DNA from: Bdellovibrio sp. UBA4095
Lineage (GTDB): Bacteria; Bdellovibrionota; Bdellovibrionia; Bdellovibrionales; Bdellovibrionaceae
Assembly (NCBI GenBank): GCA_002381805.1
Contig: DFXZ01000004.1
Location: forward strand, 1 to 64,000
Reading direction: 5' to 3'
Length of the DNA: 64,000 nucleotides
The translations under genes and the position numbers were made by a program. Below are positions 25,954 through 35,306 of this stretch, piece after piece. The notes beneath the pieces are model-generated. The model ran no database searches. It was not told the DNA's origin and saw only the letters and a list, made by a program, of their open reading frames with translations. Position 1 is the first letter of the stretch. Every line of letters begins with the position of its first letter.

Positions 25954-26957
25954 TCTTCTAAATTCTCCACTTTAGCTCGTACTTTCTCAACTTTAACCTT
26001 TTTTCCACCGTCGAGAAAGATGATTTCATCACCAGTGAGTTCATCATTATTCTGGATCACTCGTGGTCGACCTTTAAAAATATAGCGATCCGCCAGCAGA
26101 TCCAAGTTTACGGATTCCGAGGTAGCAAATTTATCTGCGTCACTGACCTTAACTCCGCCCGAAAGGCTGACTGAACTCAAAATATCAGCACCAGACGAGT
26201 ACAAAAACGAAGCTTCAGGCCCTTCGAGCTTCATGCTGTCATAATCCATTTTTACCGCACCCTTGAATTTAGCGACGCGACTTTTGCCACTGAACTCGGC
26301 ACCGTCAGCAAATATACGAAAGCTCTTGCCCTGCTCCATTGGTTTTTCAGCCCGGACTTTATCCTGAATCAGCATTCGAGAGTCCTCAACAAAAACCTTC
26401 ATCCTTTGTCCGGTAAGAAAAAGTCCTGCACCCGTTTCGTCCTTGGGACCCCGCATGGTCACTTGTGCTGGGCTGTTGATTTGTCGGGTGACTGAAGAAT
26501 AACGAATCGAATCTGTGTTAAAAACATAACCATTTACGGATTTTGTAATTACATTACCCATAACACTTAAATCTTTGGATTTCGAGTCGATTGTTCCCAA
26601 GTCACCGGTCACTGTGAACTCAACTTTTTCATTATTATAAAAAAGGACTCGAACCTTCTGAAGCTTCCAAGTTCCCGCACCTTGGTTGCCTTCCGCTGCT
26701 TGCGCAAAAAGCTCCCAGTCGCGATTCCCCTGTTTGCTCTCTACTAGATGCACGCCCTGCATTTTTTGTTCTGCCAAACTGGAAGCAGGAACCAAACCTT
26801 GTTCGGCCCTCCGCTTATCTTCTTCTTTTTGCTTTTCGATACGGGCCCGAACATCTGCTTCATCTTCATGCTCAAGCTTTGCAGGGAATATAATCAGAAC
26901 CTCGACAAACAATAGGACGAGTACAGTAACAAAAATGAGGTTCTTAAATTTAGCCAT
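25950..26957 (-). CDS. Apparent LptC-LptA fusion in LPS transport
   Basis: The 335-aa protein starts with one membrane anchor (about residues 5-25) and a charged helical linker (about 30-65). Then follows an LptC-like beta domain (about 68-200) with GVHLVESKQGNRDWELFAQ and YVFNTDSIRYS. A second beta region (about 205-330) reads like LptA/OstA, with RIFADGAEF, KFKGAVKMDYDSMKLEG, SLSGGVKVS and ELTGDEIIFLDG. LptC normally ends near 190 aa and LptA is a separate soluble protein. Here one gene overlapping lptB covers both. The domain split is read by eye; confirmation needs a structure or profile comparison. Confidence 0.8.
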   Translation of the reverse strand: MAKFKNLIFVTVLVLLFVEVLIIFPAKLEHEDEADVRARIEKQKEEDKRRAEQGLVPASSLAEQKMQGVHLVESKQGNRDWELFAQAAEGNQGAGTWKLQKVRVLFYNNEKVEFTVTGDLGTIDSKSKDLSVMGNVITKSVNGYVFNTDSIRYSSVTRQINSPAQVTMRGPKDETGAGLFLTGQRMKVFVEDSRMLIQDKVRAEKPMEQGKSFRIFADGAEFSGKSRVAKFKGAVKMDYDSMKLEGPEASFLYSSGADILSSVSLSGGVKVSDADKFATSESVNLDLLADRYIFKGRPRVIQNNDELTGDEIIFLDGGKKVKVEKVRAKVENLEE

Positions 26958-27012
26958 ATTAAAATAGGTGCAGAAGGTTAGAAATGATCCGCACCTTGTA
27001 GACTCTAATCAA

Positions 27013-27606
27013 TTATTGACTCGAAGTCGACTCTTGAGGAAGTTTAGTCACCGCGAAATTGATTTCGCTAGCACCAGCTTCTGTCACGGTGTACAGCACC
27101 TTTTTGACAGTAAGGAAATCAACACCTTTGTCTGCCTGAATGGTCACCTTACTCCAGGCATTTTCGTCAGTTGGAGCCTCGCCTCGGGTTGTTTCAACCA
27201 CGCCTCGGATCTGGTTCTGCAGCTTGCTTTCATGCTCAATCTTTGATTTAGCAAGAGCCTGCTGCAATTGATCCCTTAAACCATCGATGGACCAATCTTC
27301 CTGCCCCTTCACATCGTCGAAAGTCGCGACCACGTCTTTGTCGAGAAGGATTTCTTTATTCGAAATCGTCACGACGTGAGCCGGCTTCAGCTCTCGAACA
27401 CTCGAAGCTTTAGGCAGCACAACCTCTTTAGGGATGTAGAGGATTTCTCCGGTTGCATTGTAGTTTTGCAGAAGGAATATAACCAGAACCGTAAACATGT
27501 CGACCATCGCAGTCAACGATAGCAAGGCTGTGACATCACGCTTGCCTTTGCGCTTGCTCAAAATGTTATGGTATCTGTGTCTTTCTCCAGGTCTAAAAAT
27601 GGCCAT
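27013..27606 (-). CDS. aglS: ExbD/TolR-family gliding motor protein (AglS-like)
   Basis: A biopolymer-transport protein of the ExbD/TolR family, 197 aa, with one membrane helix (about residues 28-47) that carries the ion-path Asp36 in LTAMVDMFTVL. A periplasmic domain follows with VLPKASSVREL and VTIQADKGVDFLTVKKVL. It is the second of two TolR-type genes after the TolQ-type aglR. This matches the aglR-aglQ-aglS proton-driven motor of Myxococcus, and the gene symbol rests on that order. The ATG overlaps the aglQ stop (TAATG), so subunit ratios are probably coupled. Confidence 0.8.
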   Translation of the reverse strand: MAIFRPGERHRYHNILSKRKGKRDVTALLSLTAMVDMFTVLVIFLLQNYNATGEILYIPKEVVLPKASSVRELKPAHVVTISNKEILLDKDVVATFDDVKGQEDWSIDGLRDQLQQALAKSKIEHESKLQNQIRGVVETTRGEAPTDENAWSKVTIQADKGVDFLTVKKVLYTVTEAGASEINFAVTKLPQESTSSQ

Positions 27607-28082
27607 TAGTTTGGCCCTCCAGTCGCCACAGAAATCGCGGAGAATCCTGTCGACAGTAAGTTGTCCATTGCTTTGATCAATTGCTCGTAAGGCATGGTAT
27701 CTGCCATCGCCACAATCGCATCCACTTTCTCGGGATAGAGCTGCTTAACTCGCTGTAACTGCGCAATCAAACCGGCGTCATCATATTGCTGATTCACGAC
27801 GGGAAGACTGATCACTTGCTTGCCAACAGTTAAAATGTAGCCAGCCTCTTTCACATCCACCTTCAAAACCACATCGGCGTTGGGCGGAGGAGTCGGAGCC
27901 GGCTGCGTATCAGATTTTTTCCCGTACAGCGAACTACCAATTTGAATCATTGAGACTTGTGTCCACACGGCTGTAATCAACAGGAAAGTAATAAGAACGC
28001 TCATCAAATCGATGACGGGAACTAAGTTAAGTTCGACGTTCCTGGTTCTTCCGTTGCCGCCGCCACTCTCGATGTGCGCCAT
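27606..28082 (-). CDS. aglQ: ExbD/TolR-family gliding motor protein (AglQ-like)
   Basis: A 158-aa ExbD/TolR-type protein. The N-terminal membrane helix (about residues 18-40) contains the essential acidic residue Asp25 in NLVPVIDLMSVLITF. A short proline-rich link and a periplasmic domain follow, with the typical LIKAMDNLLSTGFSAIS ending. It lies 15 bases after aglR and overlaps aglS by one base. In Myxococcus the equivalent Asp is needed for gliding force generation. Assignment of Q versus S is by order only. Confidence 0.8.
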   Translation of the reverse strand: MAHIESGGGNGRTRNVELNLVPVIDLMSVLITFLLITAVWTQVSMIQIGSSLYGKKSDTQPAPTPPPNADVVLKVDVKEAGYILTVGKQVISLPVVNQQYDDAGLIAQLQRVKQLYPEKVDAIVAMADTMPYEQLIKAMDNLLSTGFSAISVATGGPN

Positions 28083-28097
28083 GTTTAGACCTCAGCC

Positions 28098-28787
28098 TTA
28101 ATCTTTAATTTTATCTCTGTTTGCAACAACTAGGTTTAAAAGACTCATGCTAGTCTCGATAACCTCATTTTCAGTTTTCTGAATACGATGCTGGAACAAA
28201 CCGTAAGCAACGATACAAACGATCGCAACTCCCAGACCAAAAGCAGTACAGTTCAAGGCATGCGAGATACCTTTTGAAAGCTCAAGAGCTTTCGTCGCAG
28301 GATCTGCCGCTGCCACCGCTCGGAATGAACCGATCATACCAATGATCGTTCCCAGAAGACCGGCAAGAACGCCGATGTTTCCGAAAACAGCTAGGAAAGA
28401 CACCCAGCCTTCAACTTTTGGCATTTCTCGCATCACTGCGGCATCCATCGCGACTTGCACTTCTTCATCGGGACGCTTATTCATCGCCTGAACCAAACCA
28501 GCTTTCACTGTGTTGGTAAGTGGAGCTGGACGGGCATCACAATAACTGATTGCTTGGCGAATATCTCCCGCCACAACCATACGGAAAATCTGATCAGTGA
28601 ATTCTTTTTTATCCACGACCAGGTTTTTCATTTTCATCATTCTTTCTACGATAACTATCAATGCCAGGATCGCAATCACGGCAATGACGTACATCACGAA
28701 TCCACCCTCTGCAAAGGCACGCTGGATAACATTCATATTGTCGACCGTTACCACTGCAGTTGCTGCTGTATCTACTGTTGGCTCCAC
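28098..28787 (-). CDS. aglR: MotA/TolQ/ExbB-family gliding motor protein (AglR-like)
   Basis: A proton-channel protein of the MotA/TolQ/ExbB family with three membrane segments (about residues 30-50, 125-150 and 172-195). The family signature in helix 2 is seen as NIGVLAGLLGTIIGMI, and the helix 3 region as GISHALNCTAFGLGVAIVC. It begins at GTG 28787, with GGGAGG 8 bases upstream, giving 229 aa. The gene stands between gltG and two ExbD-type genes, so it is the stator core of a gliding-type motor rather than of TonB or Tol systems. No tolA, tolB or pal lies nearby. Confidence 0.88.
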   Translation of the reverse strand: MEPTVDTAATAVVTVDNMNVIQRAFAEGGFVMYVIAVIAILALIVIVERMMKMKNLVVDKKEFTDQIFRMVVAGDIRQAISYCDARPAPLTNTVKAGLVQAMNKRPDEEVQVAMDAAVMREMPKVEGWVSFLAVFGNIGVLAGLLGTIIGMIGSFRAVAAADPATKALELSKGISHALNCTAFGLGVAIVCIVAYGLFQHRIQKTENEVIETSMSLLNLVVANRDKIKD

Positions 28788-28813
28788 GAGAAAATCCTCC
28801 CTAAAAAATTAAC

Positions 28814-30949
28814 TTAATTTGATTGATTCAATACGAACGGGTACGCCTGCACCACAGCTGTTAAGCCAGGTGGAGGTTCTGGGAACGTCCAACTTGCAAG
28901 TCGTCGGCGAATACACTCTTCCACCGCTGGATTCCCCAACGATGAACTTTTCACCTTCACATTGCGAGCCTGACCTTTTTCAATAATATCCCAGCCTAAA
29001 ATTACTTTACCCTCAAGACGTCGGCCCTTCTCTAACGTATTCAGAGCTCGTTCGTAGCAACTCTTTACTTCGTTGAGCTTGGAACGAATGACCCGGCGAA
29101 TAGCTTCCTTATCAATTGTTCCATCGAACGATTCCTCGAAGCCACCACCAACGTCAATTTGAACAGATGACTTTGAACCCAGGCCATCGGCTGCTCCATA
29201 AGCAGATTGACCGGAGCCTCGACCTCTAGTTCCAACTCCAGCGATACCTTGAGTCGCGGTACCTTTACCGCCAGCACCTGAATCTTTAAAGCGTGAACCT
29301 AAATCATCGCCCGCGCGATTCTCTGCAAAACCTGAAGTACCAGTGGCCTTATCCGCCATTCCCAATACTTCACCGGCCCCTGAATAAGCCTTGTCGATGT
29401 TTGCACGATTTCCACCGCCGCCAAAGGCACTAAACAATCCGACTTTGGAAAGATCTTTGTTTGCAGACTTGGCATTTGCTCCAGCAGTTTCCCCAGTCTT
29501 CACAGCTCCACCCTGACGGGTCGAAGTGAACTTTTTGGTTCTGTCCTTTGCATTAGGCTTTGGTGCGACCTCGTTGGCACGACCCGCTACCTGAGCCGGT
29601 ACTGCTTTTTTAACCACAGGTCCTTTTTTCTGTGCCTCTTTGGTGGCGTCAGCCACGTTCACCTTTTGTGGTTGTGGCTTCACCGCCGGAGTCGGCGTCG
29701 GAGAAGGAGCCGGTGGTGGAGTTGGTGGGACCTGCGCAACAGGAGGTGGCTCAATTGGTTTAGGAGGAGGAGGCGGATTTTTGAAAATAATCTGCGCAAT
29801 CCTTTGAACCTCTTCCTGCTTATTCTGCTCCCATTCCTTCGGGGTAGTTGCAGAAATATACAATGCCAATAGACCCACAATAATCATCGCCATCGCAACG
29901 CCGGTGAGCTCTGAACTCGATAACATGAGTGAAGGTAACATCGGCACTAATGGCGCTTGAGGCACATAACGAATGTATAAAGTGATATTATCACCAGGCA
30001 ATGCCAAGCACACCATTTCATTCTGATCTAAACGAATAGGCTGGCCTGCGGTCTGAGGAGTGATCTTTCCAGAGGCAGATACGATCTCAACGCGCATTCC
30101 TGCCGTCGTATTTACTTTCAAGCCACCTGACATTTCCAAAATCGGATAACCTTTGGGAATAAGTCCGTCAGGCAGTGCAATTTGACGATCCTCGCCAGCA
30201 TTCACCCTCACCGGCTTGGATCCTCGGAAATGGTACGTGGTCAGAATTCTTTCTTTCCACGCCACGAGAACTTCGACCAGGGGTCCCTTACCAGGCTTCA
30301 AATAAGTCTTGAGATCTTGAACTTCACTTGTAGGAGCAAAGGTTTTTGTCTTTCTATCTTTTCTGAAAGAAGCCTTCCCTTTTTTAATCTCTGGCTTAAC
30401 GGGAACAGCAACTATCTGCGGCTTCTCGTCTATCTTAGGCGCTACCTCAGGAATTGCAGCCATCGCTGCTGGCGGAGGCTCTTTTGCTGGAGGTGGTTCA
30501 ATGATAGTTAGGGGCTCTGCTACGACCTCTTCTTTTCTAACAACTGCAGCAGGTGGCATCGGCGACGCCTCAACTGGTTTAGCAGAAGGAATCGCTGCAG
30601 GAGTTTGCGGAGATGCGGTTGGCGCTGCTCCCGGCTTTACTTGAGGCTTAGGAACACCAACGAAGAAATTAATTTTGAAAGGTCCCAACTGGATCTCATC
30701 ACCCGAAGAAAGCAATTCATCAAGGATGGCCTGGCCATTTTTAAACGTTCCCTGCTGCGACCCAAGGTCACAGATATAATATCCATTGTCTCTGAGTTCG
30801 ATCAAACAATGGATGGGAGAAATTTCTTCGGCATCGAGATCCAAATGCACTTCCGCATTATGCCCAATGACGATCTGGTCTTGATCAAATTGTTTGACCC
30901 CGACAAGCTGATTGTCTCTAAAAATTCGGAATATTAAAGGCGATCTCAA
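28814..30949 (-). CDS. gltG: FHA and TonB-type (AgmX/PglI C-terminal) gliding protein, GltG-like
   Basis: An inner-membrane transducer of 711 aa. The N-terminal FHA domain (about residues 5-98; IGHNAEVHL, SPIHCLI, GTFKNG) should bind phosphothreonine partners. A long Pro/Ala-rich cytoplasmic linker and a second beta region follow (about 220-330), then one membrane helix (about 347-366). The periplasmic part has a poly-proline stretch (about 393-420), a Gly-rich region, and a C-terminal TonB/AgmX domain (about 610-711; VKSCYERAL, SWTFPEPP). This layout fits Myxococcus GltG. It starts at TTG and overlaps the preceding small gene (TTGA). The motor genes aglRQS follow directly. Confidence 0.85.
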   Translation of the reverse strand: MRSPLIFRIFRDNQLVGVKQFDQDQIVIGHNAEVHLDLDAEEISPIHCLIELRDNGYYICDLGSQQGTFKNGQAILDELLSSGDEIQLGPFKINFFVGVPKPQVKPGAAPTASPQTPAAIPSAKPVEASPMPPAAVVRKEEVVAEPLTIIEPPPAKEPPPAAMAAIPEVAPKIDEKPQIVAVPVKPEIKKGKASFRKDRKTKTFAPTSEVQDLKTYLKPGKGPLVEVLVAWKERILTTYHFRGSKPVRVNAGEDRQIALPDGLIPKGYPILEMSGGLKVNTTAGMRVEIVSASGKITPQTAGQPIRLDQNEMVCLALPGDNITLYIRYVPQAPLVPMLPSLMLSSSELTGVAMAMIIVGLLALYISATTPKEWEQNKQEEVQRIAQIIFKNPPPPPKPIEPPPVAQVPPTPPPAPSPTPTPAVKPQPQKVNVADATKEAQKKGPVVKKAVPAQVAGRANEVAPKPNAKDRTKKFTSTRQGGAVKTGETAGANAKSANKDLSKVGLFSAFGGGGNRANIDKAYSGAGEVLGMADKATGTSGFAENRAGDDLGSRFKDSGAGGKGTATQGIAGVGTRGRGSGQSAYGAADGLGSKSSVQIDVGGGFEESFDGTIDKEAIRRVIRSKLNEVKSCYERALNTLEKGRRLEGKVILGWDIIEKGQARNVKVKSSSLGNPAVEECIRRRLASWTFPEPPPGLTAVVQAYPFVLNQSN

Positions 30950-31230
30950 TTAGCACCCCGGACCCGTTGGATATCTTCTGTTGTACGTCTCATCTCGGGT
31001 AAAAAGTTTTCTCTTAATTTAATCAGTCTCTTATAGTTAAAATTCTTCTTTTGAAAAAGATAGAATAACTCTGGCTTCTGCGTCGAGCCTTCAACAAGTT
31101 CATCTTCGAAGTTCAAGACTGCTTTTCTCTCTGAAGTATTTTTTGGCGTCGAACTATCTTGCGCATGGCTATACTGAACGGCACAGATAATCGTCACTAA
31201 GATTGATGCAGTTTTAATTATTCGCAACAT
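30946..31230 (-). CDS. gltF: Small envelope protein in the gliding cluster, GltF-like by position
   Basis: A 94-aa protein with an N-terminal signal peptide or membrane segment (about residues 1-23, ending YSHAQ) and a short basic, helical mature part containing FYLFQKKNFNYKRLIKLREN. ATG 31230 has GGAG close by; an in-frame TTG 9 bases earlier is less likely. The protein itself has no recognisable fold. It lies exactly between gltE and gltG, where Myxococcus has the small gltF, so the symbol is a synteny-based inference with little sequence support. Confidence 0.6.
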   Translation of the reverse strand: MLRIIKTASILVTIICAVQYSHAQDSSTPKNTSERKAVLNFEDELVEGSTQKPELFYLFQKKNFNYKRLIKLRENFLPEMRRTTEDIQRVRGAN

Positions 31231-31248
31231 GAACTCCAACCCTTCGCT

Positions 31249-32109
31249 CTATTTTAAACCAGCTTTGGCACGATTTTCCAAACCAATAATTTGATTCCGC
31301 GTATCTGCAGGTCCACCTACAAACTTTAGTCTGCTTATGACTTCTAAACCTTCTTTAAATTTTCCCATATGATCAACGAGAAGAATAGCGTAATTGTAAA
31401 GAGCTTCCTTACTACTCGCATTTTCTTTGAGAACTGTTTTGTAAAGGTCTTCGGCGCGATCAAATTTTCTATGAGCAGCGAGAGCTACCGCATAGTTATT
31501 AAGAACTCGAATATCCCGAACCCCTTTTCGATAGGCCGTCTCCAGGACAACTTGGGCTTTACTATAGTCTTTCTCGGCAACATAAATTGCTCCCAAATTA
31601 GAAGCGGCAACCGGCTCGTTATTATCGATACTTAGGGCTCTTCTAAACGCAGTGAGAGCTTCTTTTTGTTCACCCAGGGCCAAATGAACTATACCTAAGT
31701 TAGAGTGTAGCTCTGCCATCTTTCCATTTGAGGCAATGGCCTTGACCAAAAGATACCGTGAAAGTTGAAATCGGCTTCTTTTGTAGTGATACATAGCAAG
31801 AGCATTAAGTGCCTTCGGATCATTTGGTGACTGAGTTAAAATTTGTGTCGCCGCTTGATAGATACGCTCATCACTTTGAAGCTTAATTGCTTCGTTAAGG
31901 GCAGAATACTGACTTGGGGTAGGTGGAGCAGCCGGCGGAGGTGGCGGTTCTTCTCGCTCGGCTTTGGCAACTGGTTCAGGCTCTAGCTCCAGCTCTGGAG
32001 CATCGGCAAAAGTCGCATCACTTGTCACATCCTGGACGTTATTTTGCAGAGGCTGTGAACTACAACCGAGCATAAAAAGGAAGATTACTAGTAAGCTTAT
32101 ATTTTTCAT
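31249..32109 (-). CDS. gltE: TPR lipoprotein of the gliding machinery, GltE (AglT)-like
   Basis: An outer-membrane lipoprotein with a signal peptide ending in MLGC (Cys16). A short acidic, proline-rich spacer follows (about residues 30-65), then about five TPR repeats (about 70-270). Blocks such as AALHSNLGIVHLALGEQKEALTAF are visible in part as LHSNLGIVHLALG and ASNLGAIYVAEKDYSKA. ATG 32109 overlaps the gltD stop as TAATG; an in-frame TTG further up is unlikely. In Myxococcus the equivalent AglT/GltE is a TPR lipoprotein needed for gliding. Size and neighbours agree. Confidence 0.82.
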   Translation of the reverse strand: MKNISLLVIFLFMLGCSSQPLQNNVQDVTSDATFADAPELELEPEPVAKAEREEPPPPPAAPPTPSQYSALNEAIKLQSDERIYQAATQILTQSPNDPKALNALAMYHYKRSRFQLSRYLLVKAIASNGKMAELHSNLGIVHLALGEQKEALTAFRRALSIDNNEPVAASNLGAIYVAEKDYSKAQVVLETAYRKGVRDIRVLNNYAVALAAHRKFDRAEDLYKTVLKENASSKEALYNYAILLVDHMGKFKEGLEVISRLKFVGGPADTRNQIIGLENRAKAGLK

Positions 32110-35100
32110 TATTGACCTATCCAATTCACGAGTCGGATATCCATACCAACCTCACCGCCATCATAATAAGTCTTAGGATCTAACTTGTTCATAAAGCTGT
32201 AAGCCGTTTTATAGCCGTCATTATAGACTTCCAACTCCCAACCACGCTCGACCGCAAGTTTAAAGCTATCCTTCGCCTTGCTCATAAATGGTTCGGCAAA
32301 TTTCTCTACGCCCTCTTTGTACTGTTTCGTTTCTTCCGCATTTAGACCCGGTGGAAGTGGCGCCGTGATGATGGCCTGGCCCATGTTTTCATTTGCCTGA
32401 CCGAGAATGCTAAGAGAACTCACAATCTCTTCGGCACTATCAAATTTGATAACCTCTACCAGCTCTCCGCTGAGCTTATTTAGCAGATTGATTTTACGAT
32501 CTGCCGCAGCTTTTTGCTTATTAGGATCTGCTGGGAAGCGAATCGCACGCATTTCGTTAAACGTCGCCATAGCGTCTTGAAACTTTAATTTCGCCGCATA
32601 AGAGGCACCAGGTCCCCGCTTGTCCGGAGCAAGCTTCCGCTGAATAGCGAGTGTCCGTTGCCGCCACTCTTTAGCTTTCGTCACGGAATTTTGTTGAGCA
32701 TAGAGCTCACTGACCCAGTAGGCACTCTCGACCACTTTTTCGGGCACACTGCCACCTTTTTCAACATATTCAGTGTAGCGAGCTATGGCCGCTCCTCTTT
32801 GTCCAGCTTTGCGATGAATCTGAGCAATACTGTATACAGCTTCAATGTTGTCCGAATGTTTTTTATTAGACTTAATAAAGTCCTCATATGCTCGGATAGC
32901 CTCTTGAGTCTTTCCGAGAGCCTCATAAAGAACAGCTGCGTTGAAGATCAGATTAGGAGCCAAGGGATCTTTCGGGTCATCCTGGGCAGACTGTCGGTAC
33001 AACCTAGCTGCCTCTTCAAATTGCGCAGAGTCCTGGTATCTCTTTGCTAGCAACCTACGAGTACGAACCTTAAATTTGTCTGCATCTTTGTTTTTTGAAG
33101 AAAGAATAGCCTGATAAGCCTGAATAGAAGGCGCATTCATACCAGCTCTTTCGTAATTTACCCCGGCGTTGAACAAGGCCGTCATGGCCAACGGAGAAGT
33201 AGGATTCTGCTTTACGAACGCATCAAACACCTGGGCACTTTCACCATACTTCTTTTGAACTTCCAGGTCTTGACCTCGCTTAAACGACGCATTTTCAAGA
33301 ACCCTGCGGATGTCACCACCAGCCTTGGAAGACGCGATGGCTGGAACTGCCATCAATTCCGCTCCGACTCTCTCTAAACCAGCGTAATCTTTTCGGATAT
33401 TATAAATATCCAACAAGAGATTGGCCGAGTACTCGGCGTATTTGGTATTGGGATACTGCTGGACAACCTGCCGAAAATATTTTGTCGCTTCATCGAACTG
33501 ATTGCTTTGATAGTAAAGACGACCAATACGGAACTTAATCTCAACAGTCTTATCAGACGTTGGGAATTTTTCTGTATACCACTGACCCGCCTTAATAAAT
33601 CTGTCCACCTTGGGATCCAAAGGCAGAGGATCCACAGAGTTACCCACTCGTTTCTGCATTTCTGCGTCCGAAGGAACTCCCTTTTCAACAGACAGAAGTA
33701 AGTTCTGTGCCGATTTAATATAGAACTTACTCTTAGGAGCATTATCCGCAACCCACTTGTACTGGGTAGCCGCTTCTTCATATCGATTCATATCGTAAAG
33801 AAGTTCACCGTAGTAAAAATGCATATCTGGTGCAGCCGCAGAGTCTGGAAACTCTGCAAGATACAGCTGATAACCTTCGTCCGCCTGACCTTGAGAGAAA
33901 GGTGCCCGTGAGTTTTGCGCAGTCTGATGTTGTTGAAGAACGTAGTTTCTTAAAGTCGTTTCGCGAAGCTTATAAGAATTCTCTATGAGCTCTTTGTTCC
34001 CCTTGTTTGCTGCATACCACGGACTTCGCGTGTCGAAATTTTTAATCCAGTTGTAAAGCTCTGCCTTGAACAAAGAATTATTCTTTGCATGGTAGTAATT
34101 CTGAACAATTTGATATTGATAGTCGAAAGCCTTTGCGGATGTCGGATTCTGGGCAATTAGAAGCTTAAAGACTTCTCTTGAAGCGTCCTTGTTCCCACGG
34201 TCAGAGTACTGATAGGCTAGCTTTTCTAAATAAGGTCCCGCCTCATTTCCAACTAGACTTCTAAAATAAGATGCCGCCTTTTCAGGCTCTCCCGCTTCGG
34301 CATAGAATATAACTAGGTCGCGCAGGGCTTCACCTTCGAGTCTGTTGCGATTGATAGTTTTTTTGCCAGCAAGCTGGTCTCCCGTTTCAGTTTTTCCAAT
34401 TTTGATGATGTACTCAAGATAGTTCATTGCCTGCTTAGTTTTACCTAAACGGAATAGACACCAACCGCCTTTATAAAGAGCGAAAGTATTTAATCGATGC
34501 TTTCGTTCTTTAATCAAGAAAGAGTACTGTTTGTAGGCATCAGACCACTTTTCATTCTCAAAATAGAATTCACCCAAGGCAAAGTGAGCTTCACCGACGA
34601 AAGGTGACTTCGGGAAAGCCCGAGTCAGCTTTTCGTAATATTCCGCCCCTCTTTTGACATCACCGAGCTCAAAATAGTTGTAGCCCAAGAAGAACAACGC
34701 CTGACTCATCTTTGGGTCTTTAGGGAAGTCACGTTGGAACCATTCATAAAGCTGAATAGCTTTTCGATTATAATCTTTGGCTTCCGCAGTGTTAAGCTTG
34801 GGCTTTACCTTGGTCTTTCCGGACTGGAAGGCTTTAAGTCGAGCATCGTACTGGTCCTGCATGCGTGCATCCACCAGCCCTGCTTTTTCAACATAGAGTT
34901 CCGCAAGACGCAACCACAACTCGCCTCGGTTGGGGCTTGATCTAAATCTCTGTGTTAACTTGTAAAGTTCACGAATTTGTTGATCCAACACTTTTTCGTA
35001 TTGAGCTTTGCCGCCATTTTCCTGGCGCATAATATCGGATGAACGTGGAGGCTTAACAGCATCCAGATTGTATGACTGAACCGGTGGTCTACGGAAACCC

Positions 35101-35303
35101 AGGTTCGTCGTGGGCAGCGAAGTGTCTGTTTTGGACATCTGCAGTCGACCTGAAGCTGGTCCTTGAGCAGTCTGAGACAACAGCTCACCCACAGTCTTTC
35201 TTTTGACCGTCCGGTTTGATTTCTTCTGACCGAATGCCAATGACCCTGCGAGGAGGGTCATGGCAAGACTCGAAATAATGAGGTGGCGGCTTTTCAATCT
35301 CAT
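32109..35303 (-). CDS. gltD: Large periplasmic TPR protein, GltD (AgmU)-like
   Basis: A 1064-aa secreted protein. The signal peptide (about residues 1-25, ending LAFGQ) is followed by a basic segment and a near-continuous array of TPR-type repeats from about residue 110 to 880, many of the YfiO/tol-pal type (ALFFLGYNYFELGDVKRGAEYY, seen as FFLGYNYFELGD; AHFALGEFYFENEKWSDA). A non-repeat C-terminal tail follows. Myxococcus AgmU/GltD is a similar long periplasmic TPR protein that travels with gliding complexes. Here it follows the 535-aa TPR gene by 3 bases. Family assignment is by architecture and order. Confidence 0.82.
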   Translation of the reverse strand: MRLKSRHLIISSLAMTLLAGSLAFGQKKSNRTVKRKTVGELLSQTAQGPASGRLQMSKTDTSLPTTNLGFRRPPVQSYNLDAVKPPRSSDIMRQENGGKAQYEKVLDQQIRELYKLTQRFRSSPNRGELWLRLAELYVEKAGLVDARMQDQYDARLKAFQSGKTKVKPKLNTAEAKDYNRKAIQLYEWFQRDFPKDPKMSQALFFLGYNYFELGDVKRGAEYYEKLTRAFPKSPFVGEAHFALGEFYFENEKWSDAYKQYSFLIKERKHRLNTFALYKGGWCLFRLGKTKQAMNYLEYIIKIGKTETGDQLAGKKTINRNRLEGEALRDLVIFYAEAGEPEKAASYFRSLVGNEAGPYLEKLAYQYSDRGNKDASREVFKLLIAQNPTSAKAFDYQYQIVQNYYHAKNNSLFKAELYNWIKNFDTRSPWYAANKGNKELIENSYKLRETTLRNYVLQQHQTAQNSRAPFSQGQADEGYQLYLAEFPDSAAAPDMHFYYGELLYDMNRYEEAATQYKWVADNAPKSKFYIKSAQNLLLSVEKGVPSDAEMQKRVGNSVDPLPLDPKVDRFIKAGQWYTEKFPTSDKTVEIKFRIGRLYYQSNQFDEATKYFRQVVQQYPNTKYAEYSANLLLDIYNIRKDYAGLERVGAELMAVPAIASSKAGGDIRRVLENASFKRGQDLEVQKKYGESAQVFDAFVKQNPTSPLAMTALFNAGVNYERAGMNAPSIQAYQAILSSKNKDADKFKVRTRRLLAKRYQDSAQFEEAARLYRQSAQDDPKDPLAPNLIFNAAVLYEALGKTQEAIRAYEDFIKSNKKHSDNIEAVYSIAQIHRKAGQRGAAIARYTEYVEKGGSVPEKVVESAYWVSELYAQQNSVTKAKEWRQRTLAIQRKLAPDKRGPGASYAAKLKFQDAMATFNEMRAIRFPADPNKQKAAADRKINLLNKLSGELVEVIKFDSAEEIVSSLSILGQANENMGQAIITAPLPPGLNAEETKQYKEGVEKFAEPFMSKAKDSFKLAVERGWELEVYNDGYKTAYSFMNKLDPKTYYDGGEVGMDIRLVNWIGQ

Positions 35304-35306
35304 AGT

